NCBI GenBank assembly: GCA_033720955.1
Contig: JAWWBN010000042.1
Location: 1 to 20,927 of the forward strand
Source: JAWWBN01 sp033720955
Lineage (GTDB): Bacteria > Acidobacteriota > Thermoanaerobaculia > Multivoradales > JAHEKO01
DNA: 20,927 bases
Reading direction: 5' to 3'
Made by a program: the position numbers and the translations under genes
The notes under the pieces: generated by a model
Told to the model about the DNA's origin: nothing
The model's input: only the letters and a program-made list of their open reading frames with translations
Databases searched by the model: none
Shown here: in pieces, positions 1 through 7,600 of the stretch
How positions within the stretch are numbered: the first letter of the stretch is position 1
Layout: every line of letters starts with the position of its first letter

Positions 1-838
1 CCATGGCTCGGGCCAGGTCGGGCATCGCCAGAGCGCGGGCGAACTCCGGGTGCGCCATCGCACGCGCGAAGTCCGGGCTGGCCAGCGCGCGAGCGAACTC
101 GGGGGCCGCCAGGGCGCGCGCGAACTCCGGGTGCGCCATCGCACGCGCGAAGTCCGGGCTGGCCAGGGCACGAGCGAACTCGGGGGCCGCCAGGGCGCGG
201 GCGAACTCCGGCGTCGCAAGCGCCCGGGCGAACTCCGGCGCCCCGAGGGCGCGCGCGAAGTCGGGGTGCGCCATCGCACGCGCGAAGTCCGGGTTGGCCA
301 GCGCCCGGGCGAACTCCGGCGACGCCATCGCGCGGGCGAAGTCCGGGTTGACCAGCGCACGGGCGAACTCCGGCGACGCCAACGCCCGGATCTGGGCGAG
401 GTCGGCCGCTCCGAGCGCGCGCGCGAACTCCGGCCGGCCCAGGGAGCGGGCGAACTCCGGGGCCGCCAGGGCCCGGGCGAAGTCGGGCTTGGCCAGCGCG
501 CGGGCGAAGTCGGGCGCCGCCAGGGCGCGCGCGAACTCCGGGGAGGCCAGCGCCCGAGCGAAGTCCGGGTGCGCCAGCGCCCGGGCGAAATCGGGCGCTC
601 CGAGCGCCCGGGCGAAGTCCGGGTTGGCCAGCGCGCGGGCGAAGTCCGGGCTGGCCAGCGCGCGGGCGAAGTCGGGCGACGCCAGGGCGCGCGCGAAGTC
701 CGGGTGCGCCAGGGCGCGCGCGAACTCGGGCCGGGCCAGGGCCCGGGCGAAATCGGGGTTGGCGAGAGCCCGGGCGAACTCCGGCGCCGCCAGGGCCCTG
801 GCGAAGACCGGGTCCGAGAGCGCCCCGCGCACCTCCGG
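1..838 (-). repeat. 27-bp coding tandem repeat array, about 30 units, continuing past the window edge
   Basis: Contiguous direct repeats of 27 bp with no spacers, in frame, each encoding P-[DE]-F-A-R-A-[LM]-[AG]-x, where x is S, N, A, H, R, K, T, M or V. The first, degenerate unit (PEVRGALSD) starts at 838. One unit near 380-410 is degenerate and carries two extra residues (ADLAQIRALAS). Units differ mainly at the D/E position, at L/M and at x, so the array is diversified but strictly in phase. Positions 51-131 and 132-212 form a higher-order 81-bp duplication of three units differing at about four bases. Confidence 0.95.
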
Positions 839-1483
839 CTCCTGGACCGCCTCGGTGAACTCCTCGCTGGTGATGAGCTCGATGGTCTCCTCGTCCCGGA
901 TCAGCTCGGCGAAGAGTTCGCTCTGCAGGAACTCCTGGAACTCCGGGCTCTCCAGCACGACGTCGCCGGCCTCGAGGCTCTCGTCCGAGCGGTAGCGGTC
1001 GGCGACGCCGATGGTCGCCTTGAGCTTCTCGTCCGCGACTCCCGGCCGCTTGCTGCCGCCCTCGGGCCCCAGCAAGTAGCCGAACAGAAAGCCCATGAGC
1101 AGGCCTCCTGCCGTGAAACTGATGACGGTGAGCCTGCTGAACATGGGCATTCCTCCTACTAGTATCTCGCGTGCGGATCGGACCGTGTCTGCCAGATATA
1201 TGAACGGGCGCCGGAAAGGTTGGCGTCCGGATCGTTTCGGGGTGCGTCGCCAGGCGGGCTCGGCCCGCGCCGCGAGCCGCTCCTGGATCCGCTCGGTGAG
1301 CCCCGGCGGCACCTCGGCCTGCTCGAGACCGCCCAGCGAGGCGTCGAGGGCGGCGAGCCCCTCCCGCAGTGCCCGGGCTTCGGGCCGGGAGAGGAGCAGA
1401 TCCTCGAGCTCGCGGCGGCCGCTGGGCGAGAGCTCGCCGTCGATCTCCTCCCAGAGGAGCTCCTCGAGCCGCGAATCGCTCAC
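1..1483 (-). CDS. Membrane-anchored anti-sigma-like protein with tandem nonapeptide repeats (3' end outside window)
   Basis: The ORF opens with GTG overlapping the sigma factor stop codon (GTGA), the usual arrangement of a co-translated anti-sigma factor. Residues 1-75 resemble the N-terminal domain of membrane anti-sigma factors (EEIDGELSPSGRRELEDLL), but the His and two Cys that bind zinc in the zf-HC2 type are absent. Residues 76-111 are a basic linker (RRTPKR..RRPF), as expected on the cytoplasmic side. A hydrophobic helix follows at about 118-138, then an acidic segment at 139-215, then roughly 30 units of P-[DE]-F-A-R-A-[LM]-[AG]-x from residue 216 to the window edge. No stop codon lies between 1483 and 1. 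Codons around residues 88-112 are AT-richer than the rest, and a strong SD precedes Met114, so a separate shorter gene starting at 1144 is the alternative. The anti-sigma role is inferred from domain pattern and position. Confidence 0.75.
   Translation of the reverse strand, partial: MSDSRLEELLWEEIDGELSPSGRRELEDLLLSRPEARALREGLAALDASLGGLEQAEVPPGLTERIQERLAARAEPAWRRTPKRSGRQPFRRPFIYLADTVRSAREILVGGMPMFSRLTVISFTAGGLLMGFLFGYLLGPEGGSKRPGVADEKLKATIGVADRYRSDESLEAGDVVLESPEFQEFLQSELFAELIRDEETIELITSEEFTEAVQEPEVRGALSDPVFARALAAPEFARALANPDFARALARPEFARALAHPDFARALASPDFARALASPDFARALANPDFARALGAPDFARALAHPDFARALASPEFARALAAPDFARALAKPDFARALAAPEFARSLGRPEFARALGAADLAQIRALASPEFARALVNPDFARAMASPEFARALANPDFARAMAHPDFARALGAPEFARALATPEFARALAAPEFARALASPDFARAMAHPEFARALAAPEFARALASPDFARAMAHPEFARALAMPDLARAM
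1144..1157 (-). promoter_or_regulatory. Internal ribosome binding site ahead of Met114 of the repeat protein
   Basis: AGGAGG (1157-1152) lies 7 nt before an in-frame ATG at 1144; another in-frame ATG at 1150 is only one base from it and too close. This is among the best SD-start combinations in the window, while the GTG at 1483 relies on overlap with the sigma gene. It may start a short form lacking the anti-sigma domain, or be the true start of a separate repeat gene. Confidence 0.5.
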
Positions 1484-2019
1484 GGGCAGAGCCCCTTCTC
1501 GTGCAGAAGCTGCCGCAGCCGGGTGCGGGCGGCGAAGAGCCGCGACTTGACCCGGCCGACGGGCACGCCCACCACCTGGCTCATCTCCTGGTAGGTCAGG
1601 CCGTGGAGGTGTCGCAGCACCATCACGGCCCGCTGCTCCGCGCTCAACTGCCCCAGCGCCCAGCGGATCTCGCGCCCGGTCTCCCGGCCCGCGGTCTCCT
1701 GCTCCGGATCCGCACGCCGCTGGGGCGGGTCGGCCTCGAGCGGCACGTAGCGTGTCCGGTGACGAACGAGACCGAGCGCCTCGTTGAGGCCGATCCGGTA
1801 GATCCAACTGAAGAATCGCCGGCTCGGGTCGAAGTCGTCGAGGTGGTCGTAGGCCTTGAGAAAGGCGCTCTGCGTCGCGTCCATGGCATCCTGGGGATCG
1901 CCGGTGACCCGGAGCGCGAGGTTGTAGATCTTGCGGTCGTACCGACCCACGAGCTGCGCGAAGGCCCCGGAGTCGCCGTTGAGTGTCGCCTGCACCAGGT
2001 CGCTGTCCCTCTCCGACAT
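1480..2019 (-). CDS. RNA polymerase sigma factor, ECF (sigma-70) family
   Basis: A 179-residue protein with the two ECF regions. Sigma region 2 spans about residues 20-90, with the RDYDRKIYNLALR-like core (GRYDRKIYNLALRVTG), DAMDATQSAFLKAY and the -10 recognition part FFSWIYRIGLNEAL. Region 4 spans about 118-172, with LSAEQRAVMVLRHLHGLTYQEMSQ followed by the helix-turn-helix VPVGRVKSRLFAARTRLR. Length and layout are normal for the family. It would direct RNA polymerase to a small stress or envelope regulon. The stop codon overlaps the start of the anti-sigma-like gene by GTGA, and the STAS gene ends 40 bp upstream, so all probably lie in one transcript. No clear SD precedes the ATG. The target promoters and the ECF subgroup cannot be told from the sequence alone. 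Confidence 0.93.
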   Translation of the reverse strand: MSERDSDLVQATLNGDSGAFAQLVGRYDRKIYNLALRVTGDPQDAMDATQSAFLKAYDHLDDFDPSRRFFSWIYRIGLNEALGLVRHRTRYVPLEADPPQRRADPEQETAGRETGREIRWALGQLSAEQRAVMVLRHLHGLTYQEMSQVVGVPVGRVKSRLFAARTRLRQLLHEKGLCP

Positions 2020-2059
2020 GAACTATCCGCCGGCGACGCGAAAGTTGGTGCGACGCGGC

Positions 2060-2332
2060 CTATTCGATGCGAAATATGGAGTCGAAGCCGGCGATGGCGA
2101 AGACCTCGCGCACGTGCGGGCTCAGGTTCACCAGGACCAGCTCGTGCCCCGCCTCCTGCAGTCGCTTCTGGGCCGCGAAGAGAAGCCCCAGCGCCGCGCT
2201 CGAGATGTAGGTCAGCTCGGCGAAATCCACCACCGCCGAGGTGTGGACGGCCTCGAGCCGCGGCTGCACCCGCTCGGCCTGGGCCGCGTCGAACCGTCCG
2301 CGAAGCCGGATCACGATCTCGAGCTCGAACAT
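2060..2332 (-). CDS. STAS-domain anti-anti-sigma factor (RsbV/SpoIIAA-like)
   Basis: A 90-residue single STAS domain: beta strand MFELEIVIRLRGRFD, central strand AVVDFAELTYISSAALGLL, then KRLQEAGHELVLVNLSPHVREVFAIAG. The Ser pair S44-S45 sits where SpoIIAA/RsbV proteins are phosphorylated (usually DSSGLG; here ISSAALG). In this family the unphosphorylated form binds and removes the RsbW-type kinase from its partner. The ATG at 2332 is preferred because it follows the kinase stop by one base (TGAGATG); an upstream in-frame TTG at 2353 would only add a non-conserved extension. The partner kinase lies immediately upstream, so the two form a partner-switch pair. Confidence 0.88.
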   Translation of the reverse strand: MFELEIVIRLRGRFDAAQAERVQPRLEAVHTSAVVDFAELTYISSAALGLLFAAQKRLQEAGHELVLVNLSPHVREVFAIAGFDSIFRIE

Positions 2333-2333
2333 C

Positions 2334-2747
2334 TCAGGTCGCGCGCTCCACAACCGCTTCCACGCGCATGGCCCCGCCCTCGTACGCGTATTCGAGCCCG
2401 TCCATCAGATTGCGGAGAAGGTGCACCCCCAGGCCCCCGGGCTCGCGCTCCGCGGCCGGCGCGTCCACGGCCACGGGAGGCGCGGAGGCCGGGTTCCACG
2501 GCTCGACGTCGTGATCGATCAACACCAGGCGGACCCGCTCGGGAGAGACCTCCACCTCGAGCACGATCTCCTCGGCGGAGAGGGAGACGTTGTGGCGCAC
2601 CATGTTCGTGAACAGCTCCTCAGCGGCCAGTTGGATGCGGAACGCCGTCCGCTCGTCGACCTGGTGACGCCGGAGCTCGTCGTCGAGCCACCGGGAGATC
2701 GTCTGGAGCGCCGACACCTTCCTCGGCAAGCGTTTCGTCCGGTACAT
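2334..2747 (-). CDS. Anti-sigma regulatory serine kinase (RsbW/SpoIIAB-like, HATPase_c_2)
   Basis: A 137-residue GHKL-type ATP-binding domain. The N box is AAEELFTNMVRHN (E43, E44, N48), the G1 box is LIDHDVEPWNP (D78, D80) and the G2 box is EPGGLGVHLLRNLMD (G104-G107). This matches the RsbW family, which phosphorylates its STAS partner on serine and holds a sigma factor or other target. The STAS gene follows after one base, which supports a kinase/substrate pair. The kinase may control the adjacent ECF sigma, but RsbW-type kinases normally bind sigma-B/F-type factors, so its real target is open. The N-terminus (MYRTKRLPRK) is basic. No strong SD is visible before the ATG. Confidence 0.88.
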   Translation of the reverse strand: MYRTKRLPRKVSALQTISRWLDDELRRHQVDERTAFRIQLAAEELFTNMVRHNVSLSAEEIVLEVEVSPERVRLVLIDHDVEPWNPASAPPVAVDAPAAEREPGGLGVHLLRNLMDGLEYAYEGGAMRVEAVVERAT

Positions 2748-2813
2748 GGCCCGGCTTCAAATCAGCTTGCGAACAAAGTACCACAGCCCGGGGAGACCGA
2801 CGAGGGCCCCGCC

Positions 2814-3353
2814 CTAGCCGAGGAGCGGCTTGAGCACCTCGCGGTGCCGCGCGTACGCCCTGCGGGCCTCCACCAGGTCGGCATGGGTCAGGCCGAGCTC
2901 GCTGGCGATGCGGCCGATCTGGTGCTCCTCGGGGGCCGAGATCGAGTCGTCGGCGGCGGAGACCTCGAACAGGCAGTCGAGCAGCTCCTGGCGCTGCTCC
3001 GGGGTCGAGATCTCGACGAACTCCCGGGTCACCAGGAAGTTCTCGGTGCCGCCGAAGAGGCGGTTCTGGCTCTTGGCCATCTGGACGATCAGGACCGCCT
3101 GCTCCTCGGGGACCCTGCCCAGACGGGCGACGATCCGCTCCATCGCCGCCGTCTCCTCCTCGCTGATCTCGCGGTCGGCGTGGGCCACCCGGCCCAGGAT
3201 GTAGGCGAAGGCGGCCAGGTAGCGGGCGCGGTCGGCGGGCAGCTCCTCCAGGGCGGCGACGATGCGCCGGACCGTGTCGGTATCGCCCGCCGAAGGGCCG
3301 GCGTCGCCGCCGCTCCCGCCGCGCCGCAGACCCAGGGCCTCCAGGATCGACAT
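2814..3353 (-). CDS. TerB-like (tellurite resistance TerB/DjlA fold) protein
   Basis: A 179-residue, mostly helical protein. Residues 28-170 carry two copies of the acidic TerB-type motif: AHADREISEEE (around D60-E67) and SAADDSISAPEEHQIGRIA (around D135-E143). These form the metal-binding, partner-binding helical bundle of the family. No membrane segment or DnaJ domain is present. The ATG at 3353 is chosen over an in-frame TTG at 3362. It lies 66 bp upstream of the kinase gene on the same strand and may be the first gene of the regulatory operon. TerB-domain proteins are linked to stress and envelope surveillance; the exact role here is unknown. After its TAG stop the frame stays open for 18 hydrophobic codons (see findings). 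Confidence 0.85.
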   Translation of the reverse strand: MSILEALGLRRGGSGGDAGPSAGDTDTVRRIVAALEELPADRARYLAAFAYILGRVAHADREISEEETAAMERIVARLGRVPEEQAVLIVQMAKSQNRLFGGTENFLVTREFVEISTPEQRQELLDCLFEVSAADDSISAPEEHQIGRIASELGLTHADLVEARRAYARHREVLKPLLG

Positions 3354-3409
3354 CGACGTCAACCTAGCACACGGGCCGCCGTCGGAAGGGTGGGCTAAGA
3401 TGCCCGACC
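3354..3409. promoter_or_regulatory. Divergent intergenic region between the TerB and TlpA-like genes
   Basis: Only 56 bp separate two divergent starts, so both promoters must sit here or within the genes. On the plus strand TAAGAT (3396-3401, 4 of 6 matches to TATAAT) is placed so that transcription would begin at or next to the ATG at 3410. That suggests a leaderless mRNA and fits the absence of an SD. No convincing -35 element was seen. Confidence 0.25.
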
Positions 3410-4651
3410 ATGCGCAACGTCCCCGTCGTCGCCGCCCTGCTGCCGCTGGCCCTGGCCGCCTGCGGCGCCCCGGAGATCTCGCCCGCCGGCGAGTGGCGGG
3501 CGGTCCTCGGGTCGCCGGGGGGCGAGCTGCCCTTCACCCTCCGCATCGAGACCCGGCCCGACGGACGCTTCGCGGCGGTGGCCGTCAACGGCGCGGAGGA
3601 GGCCCCCTTCAGCGGCGTGCGGATCGAGGGCTCGCGGATCCACCTCGACTTCGACTGGTACGACTCCTGGATCGAGGCGCGCCTGGAGGGCGACCGCATG
3701 ACGGGGGAGTGGACCAAGGTGGCGGCAGGCGGCACCACCCGGCTGCCCTTCTCCGCGCGGCGCGGCGGCGGCCCGCGCTTTGCCCCGCTGCCGGCAGCCG
3801 GAGAGGCCGGGAACGGCGGGGTGAGCGGCGTCTGGGAGGTGGTCTTCACCGACGAGGACGGCACCGAGCCGGCCCGCGGCGAGTTCCTGCAGTCGGGTCG
3901 TCGGGTCACCGGGACCTTCCTCACCCCCACCGGCGACTACCGCTACCTGGAGGGCAGCTACGAGGCGGGCACCCTGCGGCTCTCCACCTTCGACGGCGCG
4001 CACGCCTTCCTCTTCCACGCCGAGACGCGGCCGGACGGGAGCCTCGCCGGCGACTTCTGGTCGCGCGACACCTACCACGCCGAGTGGACGGCGCACCGGG
4101 CCGAGCCCGAGGCCGCCCTGCTGCCCGACGCCTGGGAGGCGGTGGGGCTGACCAACGACGAGGGCCGGCTGGCCTTCACCTTCCCCGACCTCGACGGCAA
4201 CCCCGTCTCGCTCGACGACGAGCGCTTCGGTGGCCGGGTCGTGGTGGTGAACCTGTTCGGCTCCTGGTGCCCCAACTGCAACGACGAAGCGCCCCTCCTG
4301 GCGGAGTGGCACCGCCGCTACGCCGACCGGGGCCTCGCCATCGTGGGCCTGGGCTACGAGCTCACCGGCGACCCGGAGCGCGACCGCCGCCAGCTCCGGC
4401 GCTTCGCCGAGCGGCACGGCATCGGCTACCCGCTCCTGCTGGCCGGCATCAGCGACAAGCGGGCGGCCGCCGCCACTCTGCCCGACCTCACCCGGGTCGT
4501 GGCCTACCCCACCACCATCTTCGTGGGCCGGGACGGCAGGGTGCGGCGCATCCACTCCGGCTTCGCCGGGCCGGGGACCGGCGCCCATCACGAGCGACTC
4601 GTGGCCGAGCTCGAGGGGACCCTGCAGGAGCTGCTGGCCGAGGGGGCCTGA
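3410..4651 (+). CDS. TlpA-like thioredoxin-fold disulfide oxidoreductase lipoprotein
   Basis: A 413-residue protein. A lipoprotein signal (MRNVPVVAALLPLALAAC, lipobox LAAC, Cys18) points to membrane anchoring outside the cytoplasm. Residues 25-245 are beta-rich and appear to hold two related halves (GEWRAVLGSPGGELPFTLRIE... and GVWEVVFTDEDG...), each ending in a strand pattern like MTGEWTK / LAGDFWSR. Residues 255-410 are a TlpA/ResA/AhpC-TSA domain: FTFPDLDGNPVSLDDERFGG, the active site GSWCPNC (Cys287, Cys290), and the cis-proline loop VAYPTTIFVGRDG. It probably reduces or shuffles disulfides in the periplasm; the substrate is unknown. The end converges with the VWFA gene with a 4-bp gap and no terminator between them. 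Confidence 0.9.
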   Translation: MRNVPVVAALLPLALAACGAPEISPAGEWRAVLGSPGGELPFTLRIETRPDGRFAAVAVNGAEEAPFSGVRIEGSRIHLDFDWYDSWIEARLEGDRMTGEWTKVAAGGTTRLPFSARRGGGPRFAPLPAAGEAGNGGVSGVWEVVFTDEDGTEPARGEFLQSGRRVTGTFLTPTGDYRYLEGSYEAGTLRLSTFDGAHAFLFHAETRPDGSLAGDFWSRDTYHAEWTAHRAEPEAALLPDAWEAVGLTNDEGRLAFTFPDLDGNPVSLDDERFGGRVVVVNLFGSWCPNCNDEAPLLAEWHRRYADRGLAIVGLGYELTGDPERDRRQLRRFAERHGIGYPLLLAGISDKRAAAATLPDLTRVVAYPTTIFVGRDGRVRRIHSGFAGPGTGAHHERLVAELEGTLQELLAEGA

Positions 4652-4655
4652 GGCC

Positions 4656-7600
4656 CTACCGGTAGTAGCCGGAGATCGTCCGCGGACGGGCGCCCGGCTG
4701 ATCCACCTTGACCTCGATCTCGCGCCAGCCCTCGCCCTCGGGATCGGTCGGGTAGTAGCCGAGCAGGTACTGGCTGCGCAGCTCGAGGTCGATCTCCTCG
4801 TAGATCCCGGCCAGGTCGGCGTCCACCGGCGTCAGGAAGACCCGCCCGCCGACCTGGCGGGTGAGGTGCTCCAGCCGCCCCAGGAAGGAGCGGATGTTCA
4901 GGCTCTTGCCCCCGGTGCGGTGGATCTCGTCGTTCGCGATGATGAAGTAGACCGGGACTCCCACCCTCTGGGCGAAGCGCAGGGCGGTCTTGTACGAGAA
5001 TTCCGGGTCCTCGTCGGCGCCGTCGGAGTAGACGATGAGCGCCTTCTTGCCCACCACCCCCTGGAGCTGCACCAGCGAGTAGACGATCGCCTTCCAGACC
5101 GCGGTGCGGCCGTCGGGCTCGAGCCGGTAGAGCCCCTGGAGGGCCTCGCCCATGTCCGAGGTCGTGTCCAGGGCCAGCCGCGGCTCGGTGCCGAAGCCCA
5201 CCACGAAGGCGCGGTCCTTGCGCGTCGTCAGGCCGTCGATGTATCTCGCGGCCGCCGCCTGGACCTCGGGCAGCTTGACGAACATCGAGGCCGACGAGTC
5301 GATCACCAGGCCGACCGTGATCGGCAGGTCGCCGGCGTCGCCGAAGTTGGCCAGCGGCTGCGGCCGGCCCTCCTCGAGCACCGTGAACTGCTCGCGGGTG
5401 AGATCGCGCACGGGCCGGCCGCGCCGGTCCGTGACCACCACGTAGAGCTCCACCAGGTCCACGTCCACCCGCTCGGACGAGCCGGGGCTGTTGACGAAGA
5501 GCACGTCCTCGGCCAGGGCGCCGTCCTCGAGCACCGCCACGGCCCGTACGAACCCCTTGGGATCGTCGGGATCGATGCGCAGCCGGTGGACATAGGGCGG
5601 GGCGTAGCGGGTGGCGACCAGACGGTCGCGCCAGTAGACCTCCAGCCGGTCGAGGTCGGCGCCCCGCGGCACCTTGACGTCCACCCGGAGGTCCACGTTG
5701 CCCACCAGGAGCTGCCGCCCGCGGCGCTGCGCCACGGTGCGCGGATCCACGATCCGGATGCGGAAGCTGCCGGTGCCCTCGTTGACCACCAGCCGGTCGC
5801 GGCCGAGCTCCGCCCCGTCGCCGCCGTAGGCGACCGCCTCGATCTCGTGGCTCTCCGGCAGCCGCCCCAGATCGAGGGTGGCCGAGAAGGGCGGTGCGCT
5901 GGTCGAGGCCACCCGCTCGCCGTCGAGGAAGAACTCCACCCGCTCCACGCGGTGCTGCGACACCACTGTCTCGAAGGTGGTGGGGCCCATGACCATCGCC
6001 TCGCGCGGCGCCATCAGGTGGACCGCCTTGGGCGCCGGCAGGAAGAGGGAGTCGTCGGAGGTGGGGACGATCCCGACGAGCGACTCCTCGGCGAAGGCGC
6101 CGCCCCAGCGGCCGGTCGCGAGCTCCTCGACCACCGCCACCACGGTGGCCGCCAGTGGGAAGAAGACCGGCAGGTCGATCCGCCGGGCGCCGTCCGGCGC
6201 GGTCTCGATCTCCTGACCGCCGGGGCCGCCGATGCGGAAGTGCCGCACCTCGACCGAGCCGTCCTCGAGACCCGCTCCCACCGAGACGCGCAGCGCCGAC
6301 TCCGGGTCGAGAGCCACCTCCGGCGGCAGCCGCACCAGCAGCTTCGCGGTCTCTCCCAGGTCGCCCTCGGTGAGCAGCGCCTCGACCGCCAGCTCCCCGG
6401 GGTCCGCGGCGGAGTCCAGCAGCCACTCGGCGCGCAGGGCGGCCAGAGCGTCGGGAGTCGCGCTGCCCACCCACTGTCGCGTCCGCACCCGCAGCGCCCC
6501 GGCCCCCGCGGCCGGACGGAGCTGGATCCGCGCCGGCGGCGCGTGCCCCGGCAGCCCGGTGTCGAAGACGAGTCGGCGGCGACCCCGCAGCCGCGTCAGG
6601 AAGCCGCCCAGCCCCTCGGCGTCGGTGAGCAGCTCGCCCCCGGTGACCCGCGCCAGCTCCCGCAGCGGCGGCTCGGGCTCCACCAGCGCCGCGCTCAGGC
6701 CCCCGGGCCCCTCCTCGTCGGCCGACTTCCTCCGCCGCAGCAGCTTGGAGGCGCTGATCTCGCCCACGGTGCGAGGGGTGTCCAGGCTGCCGGGCTGGGA
6801 GATGGTCTCGACCCCCTCCCCACGCTCCGCGGCGATCTCCTCTTCGGTGCGGCGCGCCAGCGGATCGATCGCCGCCGCCGGGCGGTGGGGCGCCACCAGC
6901 CAGCCGTAGAGCGAGAGGATCTGGCCGAGCTCCTCGAGCGACGGCTCGATCGGCGGCACCTCCGCCCCGGCCACCGCCCCGGCCAGGTCGGTGCCGCCGA
7001 GGGCCGCCCGGTAGTAGACCAGCGGGTCCTGGTCGAAGCCCCCCGTGATCAGCACGAGAAGCTTCGGCCCCGCCCCGCCGTCGCCGGCGACGAGCTCCAG
7101 CAGCAGCCGGCGCTGCGCCTCGAGGAGCGCGGCCTCGTCGGCGAGCGCCCGGCGCACCCGTCGTCCGAGCTCGGCGATCCGCGTCCCGCGGTCGCCGGTC
7201 GGCGCGCCCGGGCCGTCCAGCTCGCTCTCCTCGACGAAGCGCTCGCGAACCGCGCGCTGCGCCGCCTCCGCGGTCTCGCGCAGCCCGATCCAGGAGAGCG
7301 CCTCCGCCACCGCCGGCGCCGTGGTGGAAGGGGGCAGCGAGGTGCGCAGGGTCTCCCCGGCCAGGACGATCTCCACCGGACCGAGGGCCGTGAGCTCGGC
7401 CGCGCGGGCGGCGCGCTCGGCGGCCGCGGCGCGCAGCCGGACCGGGTCGCCCAGCAGCAGATCGAAGTAGAGCACCACCCTCCACGGCCCCGCCACCGGC
7501 CCGAGATCGTCCACCGCGACGGGGCGGCCGTCCACGGTGAGCTCGAGACCGTCGAGGGCGTCCTCTCCGGCAGGCTCGCCGCGCTCGCCCGCCACCTCCA

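Noticed and set aside
1..838. Direct 27-bp repeats resembling a CRISPR array
   Set aside because: The units are contiguous with no spacers, are in frame on the minus strand and encode a regular nonapeptide; they are a coding tandem repeat.
3..1162. Plus-strand ORFs over the repeat array (Ala/Arg/Ser-Gly-rich proteins)
   Set aside because: They are antisense readings of the 27-bp repeat, which stays open in several frames because its length is divisible by three. The minus frame has the membrane helix, anti-sigma-like domain and GTGA coupling.
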